NCBI GenBank assembly: GCA_021323815.1
Contig: JAJPKG010000215.1
Location: forward strand, 1 to 17,820
Length of the DNA stretch: 17,820 bases
Reading direction: 5' to 3'
DNA from: Pseudomonadota bacterium
Lineage (GTDB): Bacteria; Chloroflexota; Ktedonobacteria; Ktedonobacterales; JACDGC01
The stretch's first letter is position 1. Each line of letters starts with the position of its first letter. A model generated the notes under the pieces. It worked only from the letters and a program-made list of their open reading frames with translations. It ran no database searches and was not told the DNA's origin. The translations under genes were made by a program, and so were the position numbers. Shown here one piece after another: positions 7,032-14,015 of this stretch.

Positions 7032-7065
7032 ATCTTCGCAAATGAAGATCTTTCTCAGTATACCA
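7032..7065 (-). promoter_or_regulatory. Promoter and candidate operator of the DUF433 module
   Basis: On the minus strand TGGTATACT (7065-7057) is an extended -10 element; no good -35 is seen. Directly downstream, at the predicted start of transcription, is the inverted repeat ATCTTC (7032-7037) / GAAGAT (7044-7049) with a six-base spacer, in a good position for repression by the antitoxin. Confidence 0.45.
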
Positions 7066-7363
7066 CGAACGAAACGTACAATAAGTTGAGCAGCGTATCA
7101 ATTCTGTGGTGACACTCGTAACCAGCGACAGATATCGAGTTGCATGGGTGCACATGCCAACTGGAATACACTATCACGACGCTGGCTGCTCCGCCTGATA
7201 TCTAACCTGGACAAGCAAAAGTTGCGCGAGCCGGAAGCGAACCCGGTGAGCGGAGCAGCCGCAAATCCGGCTTGGTCGCACTTCGTGGCCATCAGGCCCT
7301 TAGGCGCGCAAATTGATCTTTCAATCAATACCGCCCGCTCACCCTGCTGGAAAAGCTGCAATC
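7066..7363. other. Gene-free stretch with structured inverted repeat
   Basis: No credible gene is seen in these roughly 300 bases. GGCTGCTCCGC at 7184-7194 is perfectly complemented by GCGGAGCAGCC at 7250-7260. The enclosed 55 bases hold a CCGG...CCGG pair. Just beyond lie GGCC-ATCA-GGCC (about 7289-7300) and ATTGAT/ATCAAT with a six-base loop (about 7312-7329). The last could help end the minus-strand gene at 7364, but no T run follows. This may be a small structured RNA or a remnant of a mobile repeat. Confidence 0.35.
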
Positions 7364-8341
7364 TCAAAAGCCCTGCGCCAGCAACAATTGTCCCGTCGAT
7401 GGCGGCACGCTTGGAAAGGGTGAGGCGTTCACCTGGCTGGCAGGGGGCAGCTTAATGGTCAGGCCCGTGTTCCAGGTGGTGAATACCATCGTCTCGGTCA
7501 TGGTAACGGTCAGCGTACCACTGCTGTTGCTGCTGCCTGTGAACGAAGCCGGATTTTGTTCAGTGATGCCGACTTGGAGGCTGATCTTCGCGGGGAATTT
7601 GCTGTCTTCCAGAATCCACAGATCTTCGTTTCCTGTCACCGAACCGGTATGCAGTTGCTTCGCCACCGCTGTCGCCGTCGCCGCGCTGCTGCCGGTTAAT
7701 TGATCTGTGAGCGTCGCGCGCAGGTGCCACGTTTTGCGCCCGTTGATGAATTCTTCGCCGATCAATCGCGCGTGGCGCAGTTGGTGATAGTCCAGGAAGT
7801 CAGTGCTGCCCGCGCTTGACGTTGAGGAGCTTAATGGCAGTTTCTGCCAGGGCTTTTTCGAGGGCTTCTCTCCCGGCAACGGCGGCTCTTTGATATACAG
7901 CGCGTCGCTGGTGATGATCTCCTCAATGGTCAGATTCGAGGTCGTGCCGGCAATGCTGGAACCATTGAGCTTCATATCCATGCGAAAGGGCGAGGTGGTT
8001 AAGGCGGCATTGCCTTTGACGGTGAATGCAAATGATGACGAACTGCCTTGCGATGGATCGCTGGAAGAGGTGTTGAGCGTGAGGGTGATGCTGAACTGCG
8101 TGTCGCGCAGGTGCGCGGCGGCAGCGGCGTTGAGGATGGCATCAGGCTGGGGTGCGACGGTGCCGTTATGGCTGCGCGCAAACAACAGCCCGCTGAAAGC
8201 TGCGGCGATGATGACGATGGCGGCGATTCCCACCAGAATGCCGGCACGGTTGCGGCGCGGCCTGGGTGACGTGGGATCTGATAATTGAGCGTTTGCAGCG
8301 GGGATCGGGGCAGTGGGAAGCATCTCGAAGGAATCTTGCAT
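7364..8341 (-). CDS. Membrane-anchored LppX/LolA-like extracellular protein
   Basis: A 325-residue protein with a short cytoplasmic N-terminus rich in Pro and Arg (PRPRRNR), one membrane helix at about residues 34-55, and a long outer domain starting DAILNAAAAAHLRDTQFSITLTLN. The pattern of long beta strands, a variable-loading segment (ITSDALYIKEPP, then KPWQKLPL), and GEEFINGRKTWHLRATLTD resembles the LppX/LprG and LolA half-barrel fold that binds lipids. No lipobox is present. This is fold resemblance only; no function can be assigned. ATG 8341 is chosen because AAAGG lies upstream and a good promoter lies about 65 bases away; the open frame beyond it is non-coding in character. Confidence 0.6.
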   Translation of the reverse strand: MQDSFEMLPTAPIPAANAQLSDPTSPRPRRNRAGILVGIAAIVIIAAAFSGLLFARSHNGTVAPQPDAILNAAAAAHLRDTQFSITLTLNTSSSDPSQGSSSSFAFTVKGNAALTTSPFRMDMKLNGSSIAGTTSNLTIEEIITSDALYIKEPPLPGEKPSKKPWQKLPLSSSTSSAGSTDFLDYHQLRHARLIGEEFINGRKTWHLRATLTDQLTGSSAATATAVAKQLHTGSVTGNEDLWILEDSKFPAKISLQVGITEQNPASFTGSSNSSGTLTVTMTETMVFTTWNTGLTIKLPPASQVNASPFPSVPPSTGQLLLAQGF

Positions 8342-8404
8342 GGCATGTACGCCTTTCTGCGCAAAAACGCGCCCGAAAACATATGAAGGAAACGCGCTGC
8401 AAGG

Positions 8405-8433
8405 ATTATAGCATGCTTTTTGCCATGTGGGAA
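8405..8433 (-). promoter_or_regulatory. Extended -10 promoter for the LppX-like gene
   Basis: On the minus strand TTCCCA (8433-8428) is a four-of-six -35. It is followed after 17 bases by a perfect TATAAT (8410-8405) preceded by TGC, giving TGCTATAAT. The 5' untranslated region would be about 55 bases. Confidence 0.6.
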
Positions 8434-8434
8434 T

Positions 8435-8465
8435 AGCCGGCGGCGTGTTTGTGCTGCCGCCGGCT
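8435..8465 (-). terminator. Strong hairpin after the lipoprotein gene
   Basis: A perfect 10-bp stem, AGCCGGCGGC (8435-8444) with GCCGCCGGCT (8456-8465) and an 11-base loop, lies seven bases beyond the stop of the minus-strand lipoprotein gene and before the next promoter. No T run follows, so it may be a non-canonical terminator or a 3' protective stem. Confidence 0.5.
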
Positions 8466-8471
8466 GCGGCC

Positions 8472-9098
8472 TCAGAGCGAGATGTGAATGGAGGCCAGCA
8501 TCGGCTGGAAATAGGCGTCATCCGATGCGGCATATGATGCGGCGGGCGCGAGGGCATAGATGATGATGTAAAAATCATCCGGCGTTTTCAGCCAATAGGT
8601 CGTCCATTTCATGAGCACGTTCACCTGGGTGGCCGTGTTGCCTGCATCCATCGTCCAGGTATAGGCCCCGATTTTGACGGTGGTGGGATCATTCACGGTG
8701 GTGATGTTGCTGATGCCCGTCTGCGTGAAATATTGCTTCACCAGATCAACGATTTTCGCGTTGTCCAGCGTGGCGGAAACGGGCTGAATGAAGAACGAAT
8801 TGTGTTTATCCAGCGAGGTGAAAATGGTGCCCCCTGGGGGAAACACTGCGAGCGGGATGTTTTTGTCCCATCCCGTTGGATAGTTCAGGCAATATGAGCC
8901 GTCAATGCTGACATAGCGCGTTTGCTGCGCGGTCGGCGTGGCGGCGGGTGTGCAGGGCAGCGGCGTGGCAACGCCTGCGGGGCCAGGGCCACTTGCAGAA
9001 CTTGTGGAACTGTTGTTATCACAACCTGCCACCACCAATGCGGTCAGCAGCGTGGCGACCAGACAGATCATCTTCCCGCGCGGGGCAAAAACGCGCAT
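8472..9098 (-). CDS. Small secreted lipoprotein of unknown function
   Basis: A 208-residue protein with a lipoprotein signal peptide: basic start MRVFAPRGK, hydrophobic core MICLVATLLTALV and lipobox VVAGC with Cys26 as the lipidation site. A Ser/Thr/Pro-rich linker follows to about residue 65. The mature domain begins RYVSIDGSYCLNYPTGW and contains GGTIFTSLDKHNSFFIQPV. The YPTGW...F...D motif resembles PsbP/DUF1795-like domains, where a mixed alpha/beta fold follows that pattern, but the match is weak. ATG 9098 is supported by GGGAGAG five bases upstream. It ends just before a strong hairpin, and its neighbour on the same strand is also a surface protein. Confidence 0.7.
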   Translation of the reverse strand: MRVFAPRGKMICLVATLLTALVVAGCDNNSSTSSASGPGPAGVATPLPCTPAATPTAQQTRYVSIDGSYCLNYPTGWDKNIPLAVFPPGGTIFTSLDKHNSFFIQPVSATLDNAKIVDLVKQYFTQTGISNITTVNDPTTVKIGAYTWTMDAGNTATQVNVLMKWTTYWLKTPDDFYIIIYALAPAASYAASDDAYFQPMLASIHISL

Positions 9099-9249
9099 AG
9101 TGCTCTCCCTTGATGATATGATGCCAACCGCCCTGTTATGCAATGCTGGACGATTCCGGCGCTTCACATCATATCTGCTTGACGAGCAGCGAGACAAGCC
9201 AGCCCCTCTTGGGTACTATGCGCTATGGTCAATTGGTCAGGGGCGAGAG

Positions 9250-9350
9250 CTACAGGACGCGGAGAACACGGAAATTTCTCGCCAACGGTCATGGGGATTG
9301 ATCGCGTCTTTTTATCGCCTCCGTGGTTTTCCGTGACCTCCGTGTTCCAT
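9250..9350. repeat. GA-rich palindromic repeat, copy E
   Basis: GGACGCGGAGAACACGGAAATTT (about 9254-9276) faces TCGCGTC, then CTCCGTGGTTTTCCGTGACCTCCGTGTTCC (about 9302-9350). It uses the ACACGG unit of copy A. It lies just downstream of the dienelactone hydrolase gene and may act as a 3' hairpin for it. Confidence 0.65.
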
Positions 9351-9353
9351 TTT

Positions 9354-10163
9354 CTACACGGTCGCTTTGGGCGTGTGGGCGGCGATGAAGCTGAGCATGC
9401 GCTTCCAGGCATCGTCGCATTCCGCCTTATATTGATCGTAAGTGCGGTCGAAGAAGCTGTGTGGCGCGCCAGGATAAATGACGATCTCATGTTCCAGACC
9501 GGCTTTGCTCAGCGCTTGGTCGAACCGCTCCACCTCAGCCGTTGGAATGCCCTGGTCTGCGCCGCCATAAAGGCCCAGCACGGGACACTCGAACTTGTCG
9601 ATGAGGTCGATGGCAGCGGGACCACCGAGCCTGCTGACGGTGGGCGGCCCATAAAAGGTGATGACGCCGGAAAGCCCATGCTGGTTCGCCGCCTGCACGA
9701 GCGAGTTATAGCCACCGAAGCAGAAACCGACGGTGAAGACGGCCTGCACATTCGCCCCGCCGACTTCGCGCAGTTTTGTGATGGCGGCGCGCACATCCGC
9801 CGCGATGGTCTCCGGCTTGGTCTGCTGCACGTGCGGCATATACTCGAAATCCGCGCCGCGCGGGGCCAGCCCCGCCGTGCGCCCGAAATAGTCGATGGCG
9901 ATGGCGGTGACGCCGACGGAAGCGAAGCGCTGTGCCAGGTCTTCGTAGAAGGCGAACAGACCGCGCACATCCGGCAAAATGACGATGCCCGCGCCGTTTG
10001 CGCTCTTGGGCTGCGCGACATAGGCCGAAAATTGGGTGCCATCCGCCGAGGTCAGGCTGATGCGCTCCTGGTTGGCAACCCCGTCCCCCGGTTGCGATGC
10101 CCATTGCAGCGGCAGCGCCTCAAGCGGAATCTGTGGCGGCAGGGCATCGTATTCAAAACACAT
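9354..10163 (-). CDS. Dienelactone hydrolase family alpha/beta hydrolase
   Basis: A 269-residue alpha/beta hydrolase. The catalytic triad is Cys148 in the nucleophile elbow VGFCFGG, Asp203 in GGADQGI and His235 in GAPHSFFDR. A Cys nucleophile with the PHSFFDR ending is the hallmark of the dienelactone hydrolase (carboxymethylenebutenolidase) family, as are VILPDVRGL and AIDYFGRTAG earlier. No signal peptide is seen, so it should be cytoplasmic. No aromatic degradation genes are nearby, so the true substrate is unknown; many family members act on other esters or lactones. ATG 10163 has AAAGGGGAT about ten bases upstream. It has its own promoter and a palindrome in the 5' untranslated region. 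Confidence 0.88.
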   Translation of the reverse strand: MCFEYDALPPQIPLEALPLQWASQPGDGVANQERISLTSADGTQFSAYVAQPKSANGAGIVILPDVRGLFAFYEDLAQRFASVGVTAIAIDYFGRTAGLAPRGADFEYMPHVQQTKPETIAADVRAAITKLREVGGANVQAVFTVGFCFGGYNSLVQAANQHGLSGVITFYGPPTVSRLGGPAAIDLIDKFECPVLGLYGGADQGIPTAEVERFDQALSKAGLEHEIVIYPGAPHSFFDRTYDQYKAECDDAWKRMLSFIAAHTPKATV

Positions 10164-10185
10164 GCTGATGAATCCCCTTTCTCTT

Positions 10186-10203
10186 CAAGAACATCCGTTC
10201 TTG
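10186..10203 (-). promoter_or_regulatory. Candidate operator in the hydrolase leader
   Basis: A perfect inverted repeat CAAGAAC-ATCC-GTTCTTG lies between the promoter and the ribosome binding site of the hydrolase gene. Seven-base arms with a four-base spacer suit a dimeric repressor such as a TetR- or MarR-type protein; none is encoded next to it. It could also fold as an RNA hairpin. Confidence 0.45.
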
Positions 10204-10221
10204 TGTAGTATCTCTAAGGGG

Positions 10222-10230
10222 ATTATAGCA
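10222..10230 (-). promoter_or_regulatory. Extended -10 promoter of the hydrolase gene
   Basis: TGCTATAAT on the minus strand: a perfect -10 with the TG extension. No good -35 is visible at the expected distance. The 5' untranslated region would be about 50 bases and contains the CAAGAAC palindrome. Confidence 0.6.
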
Positions 10231-10339
10231 AAATGAAGCAGGACTGACGCAGAGGATATGCGCGTAAATCGTTTCGATGAGTGCTGAGCATCACTAAAAA
10301 TCGCTCGCGTAATATTACCTTTCCCTATCCCTCTATTCA

Positions 10340-10348
10340 TGCTATAAT
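10340..10348 (+). promoter_or_regulatory. Extended -10 promoter of the two-helix gene
   Basis: TGCTATAAT on the plus strand, identical to the elements before the hydrolase and LppX-like genes. A weak TTTCCC at 10320-10325 lies 17 bases upstream. The surrounding 150-base gap is AT-rich and holds nothing else recognisable. Confidence 0.6.
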
Positions 10349-10407
10349 ATCATCATTATGTCGTTATGGTAGAGTAATTGATGAGTGTGATGGAGAGGAA
10401 CAGGGAC

Positions 10408-11334
10408 ATGCAGCAACAAAATAAAAACAAGAGAAGCTTGGCTGAGACGCTCGGTAACTTTGCCATACGGTTCAGAACGGCAATCCGCATCATAGGATTT
10501 TTAGTCTGCGTTGCGCTTTTTCTTCTCGGAGCGATCTTTGGTATTAGCAGTCAATACGGCATCCTCTCATTTAGCATCGGCGGCTCCATTTTAGCAGCTC
10601 TAATCGTTAGTCTCCTTGAAGGTGCGGTGCGCATCAATGACGGTGATGCTACGCGACAGGTATTGCAACAAGAACAAGAAAATTTGGTGGAAGAACGCAA
10701 TTTGCTGAAAGCGATCAGGGACGATCTGGATCAAGGGGTGACGAAATTTCGCGACCTACTAGAAAAACGGCTCTCGGAATATCCCGTTGATGTATATTCC
10801 GATTCCTCAAACATCAGCCTACAGACACGATTTCCACCGCTTCACCAAGCCTATGAACTCGATTTACTCTTTAACACCGGCAGATCGGTGATCAAAAACT
10901 ATGAGAGCGTCATCTTGCAAGCGATGAACCAGCGTAATTGTAAAGTCAGGTTGATCATTTCAAATCCCAATAACCCTATTTTTCATGATCAGGCGATTTG
11001 TGACGGACTATCGCCGACTTCCCTTTCTCTCGTGAATGAAATCACGGAGACAGTGAGCGTCATGAAAGATATTATCAGTAGAGTCACAAGCACGAATGCA
11101 ACGCTTGAAGTCAGGCATGCGCCCTGCATTATCACCGGTAGCTTTATTATTGTCAACAAAGAATACCTTCGTTATATCCCCTATCTCCCCTATACGCATA
11201 GTGGAAACGTCCCTGTTTTCGAGATCTCGCATGATCGCAATCCTCAAATATTCAGACAATATGTTGAAACTTTCACTAAAATATGGGGTAAATCTAAAGA
11301 TAATGTAGCTGTCCAACTAAATATACCTAGATAA
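10408..11334 (+). CDS. Two-helix membrane protein with coiled coil and PLD-like C-terminal domain, unknown
   Basis: A 308-residue protein not assigned to a named family. A basic N-terminus is followed by two membrane helices (about residues 27-46 and 52-71), a charged coiled coil (about 88-122, EQENLVEERNLLKAIRDD) and a cytoplasmic domain from about 150. The segment DLLFNTGRSVIKNYESVI, then CKVRLIISNPNNP, looks like the strand-helix-strand start of phospholipase D-like domains. A second half has LEVRHAPCIITGSFIIVNKEY, where a full PLD enzyme would have HxKxxxxD; that motif is degenerate, so this may be a sensor or binding domain. ATG 10408 is preferred for its strong GGAGAGG site; ATG 10381 is possible. 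The gene is visibly AT-richer than its neighbours and stands alone, suggesting transfer. Confidence 0.65.
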   Translation: MQQQNKNKRSLAETLGNFAIRFRTAIRIIGFLVCVALFLLGAIFGISSQYGILSFSIGGSILAALIVSLLEGAVRINDGDATRQVLQQEQENLVEERNLLKAIRDDLDQGVTKFRDLLEKRLSEYPVDVYSDSSNISLQTRFPPLHQAYELDLLFNTGRSVIKNYESVILQAMNQRNCKVRLIISNPNNPIFHDQAICDGLSPTSLSLVNEITETVSVMKDIISRVTSTNATLEVRHAPCIITGSFIIVNKEYLRYIPYLPYTHSGNVPVFEISHDRNPQIFRQYVETFTKIWGKSKDNVAVQLNIPR

Positions 11335-11357
11335 TGTCATCATATATCTAGGTATAT
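11321..11357. terminator. Perfect 13-bp inverted repeat between convergent genes
   Basis: ATATACCTAGATA (11321-11333) pairs exactly with TATCTAGGTATAT (11345-11357) over an 11-base loop. The left arm includes the last codons and part of the stop of the upstream gene. It lies between two converging genes, so it could terminate in both directions, although it is AT-rich and lacks a T run. It could also mark the edge of a transferred segment. Confidence 0.5.
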
Positions 11358-11368
11358 CAATATCACCA

Positions 11369-12013
11369 TTAGAGCGCGATCAATCCCTGCCGCGCACCGA
11401 TGGTGACGGCCTCGGTGCGGCTGGCGGCGTTGAGCTTGGTGAGGATCGATCCCACGTGGAACTTCACCGTGTGATCCGAGATGCCAAGGTGGCGAGCGAT
11501 CATCTTGTTGCCCAGCCCTTCGGCCATCATGCGCAATACCTCAATCTCGCGGGCGGTCAGTGTTTGCCCGGTGAGTGAGGTGGGTGCGCGAGCGGGCGCG
11601 GGTTGCGCGGCCAGGAAGCGCGCGATGGTGGCGGCAGGCAGCACCACCAGCCCGGCGGCAACCGTCTGGATGGTGTGGATGATCTCGTCGCGGGTGGCGT
11701 CGCGGGGCAGCACGGCGTGCACCCCGGCGCGCAACGCATCGGCGACCCAATTGCCCTGCGGATCGTCGCTGAGGACGACCAGTGCGGGGGTGTGAGTCAG
11801 ATCGTCGTGCGGCAGGGCGTTCCAGTCCAGGTCGTCGCGCTGCCAGCCGAGTTCCAGCAGCACCACGTCGGGATGCGTGGCGGCGATATCCGACGCGAGG
11901 GAAGGTCCCCCGCGCGAACGGCCCACCACGCGCAGATCTGGGCCGGCGGCGACCAGCGCTTCCAGCCCGGCCCGCGTCACATCCTGCGTGGCAGCCACCA
12001 GCACCGCCGTCAT
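11369..12013 (-). CDS. NarL/LuxR-family regulator with aspartate-less receiver
   Basis: A 214-residue protein with an N-terminal receiver-like domain (about 1-120) and a C-terminal LuxR helix-turn-helix (about 148-214) containing LTAREIEVLRMMAEGLGNK and HTVKFHVGSILTKL, a typical DNA-binding signature. The receiver is unusual. The position of the phosphorylated Asp reads LLELGW, so Glu54 replaces it, and the acidic pair normally near the N-terminus is absent (VLVAATQD). It is therefore probably not controlled by phosphorylation. Its ATG overlaps by four bases the stop of the protease gene upstream, so the two are translationally coupled. No sensor kinase is adjacent. Targets are unknown; the coupled protease makes a shared pathway likely. 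Confidence 0.87.
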   Translation of the reverse strand: MTAVLVAATQDVTRAGLEALVAAGPDLRVVGRSRGGPSLASDIAATHPDVVLLELGWQRDDLDWNALPHDDLTHTPALVVLSDDPQGNWVADALRAGVHAVLPRDATRDEIIHTIQTVAAGLVVLPAATIARFLAAQPAPARAPTSLTGQTLTAREIEVLRMMAEGLGNKMIARHLGISDHTVKFHVGSILTKLNAASRTEAVTIGARQGLIAL

Positions 12014-12885
12014 GCGGCCACCGTCCCCGGCAGATCGCTGATTGCCACCACCACCGCTAGCGGCTGCCCGCCCCGCACAATGTTGAGACTGAGCGGCGCG
12101 CCCTTGAAGGCAGGGATCAACGCGGCGGCGAAATCTTCCGGCGAGGTCAACGGTTTACCTGCCACGCCGGTGATGATGTCGCCCAGGATCAAGCCGGCCT
12201 CCTCAGCGGCGCTCCCCGGCACCACGCCGAAGATGAGCAAGCCGGGCTTGCCGCCGGCCAACTGCACGGGGCGCAGCGCCACGCCCAGCATCGGGCGTTC
12301 TGTCTTGCCTGCCAGGAAGCGGCGCACGGCATTGCTCGGCACAGCCAGTGCCAGTCCCCCGGCGATCATGCTGTTGATGCCGACGACGCGCCCGCGCGCA
12401 TCCGCCAGCGGCCCGCCAGAGTTGCCGGGCAGCAGCGTCACATCCGCCTGCACCCAGGCGCGGCCCCGCTGGCCGTCGGTGGTCGCCGCATGCACGATGC
12501 CCGTCGTCAGCGCGCCAACGATCCCCAGCGGATTGCCCACCGCCAGCACCAGCTCCCCCACGCGCAGCGCGTCGGAATCCCCGATGGTGGCCGCAGGCAG
12601 ATCGGCGGCATCGACTCTCAACTCGGCCAGATCGCGCTCTTCGTCGCGGCGCACCACTTCCGCCGGCAGCACGCGGCCATCCCACAGTTCCACCTCGGCC
12701 TCGCGCCCCCGCGCCACATGCGCGTTGGTGATGATCACCCCATCCGCGCTCCAGATGACGCCTGCTCCGCTGCCGGGACCGCGCCCGCGCACCTGCACCG
12801 TCGAGCGGCGTAACGCTTCCGCCACCTGGGCCAATGCCTCGCCCAGCGCCGCCGGGGTCGCCACCGTCGTCTCAATCGCTACCAT
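12010..12885 (-). CDS. Trypsin-like serine protease with PDZ domain (HtrA-like), no signal peptide
   Basis: A 291-residue protein of the HtrA/DegP type. The trypsin fold covers about residues 25-190, with the triad His56 in TNAHVA, Asp85 in RDLAEL and Ser156 in GNSGGPL, all intact. A PDZ domain follows (about 200-285) with LGVALRPV, PGSAAEEAGLILGDII and the final strand. The N-terminus has no signal peptide or membrane helix, unlike most HtrA proteins, so it is predicted to be cytosolic. ATG 12885 has AGAAGG about a dozen bases upstream. The stop overlaps the start of the LuxR-type regulator. A second protease of the same design lies directly upstream, separated by repeat copy F. Confidence 0.9.
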   Translation of the reverse strand: MVAIETTVATPAALGEALAQVAEALRRSTVQVRGRGPGSGAGVIWSADGVIITNAHVARGREAEVELWDGRVLPAEVVRRDEERDLAELRVDAADLPAATIGDSDALRVGELVLAVGNPLGIVGALTTGIVHAATTDGQRGRAWVQADVTLLPGNSGGPLADARGRVVGINSMIAGGLALAVPSNAVRRFLAGKTERPMLGVALRPVQLAGGKPGLLIFGVVPGSAAEEAGLILGDIITGVAGKPLTSPEDFAAALIPAFKGAPLSLNIVRGGQPLAVVVAISDLPGTVAA

Positions 12886-12934
12886 ATCTCACGTGCCTTC
12901 TCTTGTCAGCTCTGTCTCATCGTAACCTAAATTT

Positions 12935-13025
12935 TCCTCGAACACGAAAGCCGGGAAAATCTGCGAAGTTCTTGAAAATCCCTTCGTGTTTTTTCGTCAT
13001 CTTCGCGCCCTTCGCGTTCCCGTCC
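12935..13025. repeat. GA-rich palindromic repeat, copy F
   Basis: GAACACGAAAGCCGGGAAAATC and TGCGAAG (about 12940-12970) face CTTCGTGTTTTTTCGTCATC and TTCGCGCCCTTCGCGTTCCCGTCC (about 12982-13025). It uses the same ACACGAAG and GCGAAG units as the trp operon copies. It occupies most of the gap between the two protease genes. Confidence 0.65.
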
Positions 13026-13922
13026 TTACGGGCGCTCGCCGACGGTGACATTCACGGTGGTGTCATTGCCGCCGCGCAGCAGACAAATGGCCACCGGTTT
13101 GCCCACGCGGTCCGGCCCCAGCAGGGATTGCACGTCGTTGGTATCGCTCACCGGCGTGCCTTCGATGCTGAGCAGCACATCACCGATGAGCAAGCCGCCC
13201 TGTTCGGCGGGCGAACCCGGCTCGATGGCGATGATGATCAACCCGCCGTTCTGCGCCAGATTCAGCGCCGTCTTTTGCGCGTCTTGCAGGCGTACCGGCT
13301 GCATGCTGACGCCCAGGTAGCCGCGCGCGATCTTGCCTTTGGTGCTGAGCTGATCTACCACCGCGTTCACCGTCGCCGTCGGGAGGGCGACCGCGCCGGA
13401 GCGCGACAGGTGCGAGGTGGTGATGCCCACCACGTTGCCGGCGGCGTCGATCAGCGGCCCGCCCGAAAAACCAGGATACATGGTGAGATCGGGCCGCAAG
13501 ATGCGCTCGATCTGCCCGCCGCGCCCGCTGCCGACGGCGCTTACCACGCCACCGCTCGCGCCCAGCGTGCCGCCCGCGAAGCCGAGGGCCAGCACGTAAT
13601 GGCCGACCTTCACATTGTTGGTGTCGCCGATGGTTGCCGGCGGTGTTTGGTTATCGATCTTCAACACCGCGATGTCGGTGCTGGGATCGCGCCCGGCTAG
13701 CGTGGCGGGAATGGTTGTGCCATCAGCCAGCGTCACGGTGATGTCGTCCTCGCGCTCGATGGTGTGGTCCGCCGCCACCACCAGACCTGCGCGCCAGATG
13801 ACGCCGGTGGAAGGCAGGCGCGTGCGAGCGTTCACGGAAACCAGTGCTTTCGCCGCCGTTTCCACCGCGCCGGCCAGCGCATCCGAAAAGTTTGATAGGG
13901 TTGGGTTCGTTGGTGTCGTCAT
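13026..13922 (-). CDS. Second trypsin-like serine protease with PDZ domain, no signal peptide
   Basis: A 298-residue protein with the same layout as its downstream neighbour and likely an old paralogue. His53 lies in AADHTI, Asp83 in STDIAVLKID and Ser153 in GFSGGPL, so the triad is intact although the His context is unusual (AADHTI rather than the common TNAHV). The PDZ domain (about 205-295) contains LGVSMQPV, PGSPAEQGGLLIGDVLLSIEG and a closing strand. Neither a signal peptide nor a membrane anchor is visible. ATG 13922 is chosen for AGAGGA about ten bases upstream; the longer frame to 13961 has no better site. It is the first gene of a likely protease-protease-regulator unit and faces away from the membrane protein gene. 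Confidence 0.88.
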   Translation of the reverse strand: MTTPTNPTLSNFSDALAGAVETAAKALVSVNARTRLPSTGVIWRAGLVVAADHTIEREDDITVTLADGTTIPATLAGRDPSTDIAVLKIDNQTPPATIGDTNNVKVGHYVLALGFAGGTLGASGGVVSAVGSGRGGQIERILRPDLTMYPGFSGGPLIDAAGNVVGITTSHLSRSGAVALPTATVNAVVDQLSTKGKIARGYLGVSMQPVRLQDAQKTALNLAQNGGLIIIAIEPGSPAEQGGLLIGDVLLSIEGTPVSDTNDVQSLLGPDRVGKPVAICLLRGGNDTTVNVTVGERP

Positions 13923-13978
13923 GATGTTGTGTTCCTCTCTGTGGGCGGATGAGCCGACCAATGCATGAGCGCCTAAGG

Positions 13979-14015
13979 GCCAGTCGGCCCCAAAACCCGG
14001 CCAAGCCGGACTGGC
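13979..14015. promoter_or_regulatory. Hairpin in the divergent intergenic region
   Basis: GCCAGTC (13979-13985) pairs with GACTGGC (14009-14015), with an inner GGCC pair. It lies between the divergent protease and membrane protein genes (13923-14267), a gap otherwise without a recognised gene. TGGTATAGAAT at 14145-14155 could be a weak extended -10 for the plus-strand genes. Role unknown. Confidence 0.3.

Noticed and set aside
7098..7455. Small open frames on both strands between the antitoxin and the LppX-like gene
   Set aside because: Neither has a convincing ribosome binding site or recognisable motif; the region is better described as stem-rich non-coding DNA.
9225..10208. Plus-strand open frame of 327 codons opposite the hydrolase
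   Set aside because: The opposite strand has a full Cys-Asp-His hydrolase; this frame is its antisense shadow.
11603..12925. Plus-strand open frame of 440 codons opposite the regulator and protease
   Set aside because: The minus strand carries complete catalytic and DNA-binding motifs here; the plus frame is Ser/Pro/Ala/Arg-rich with no domain.
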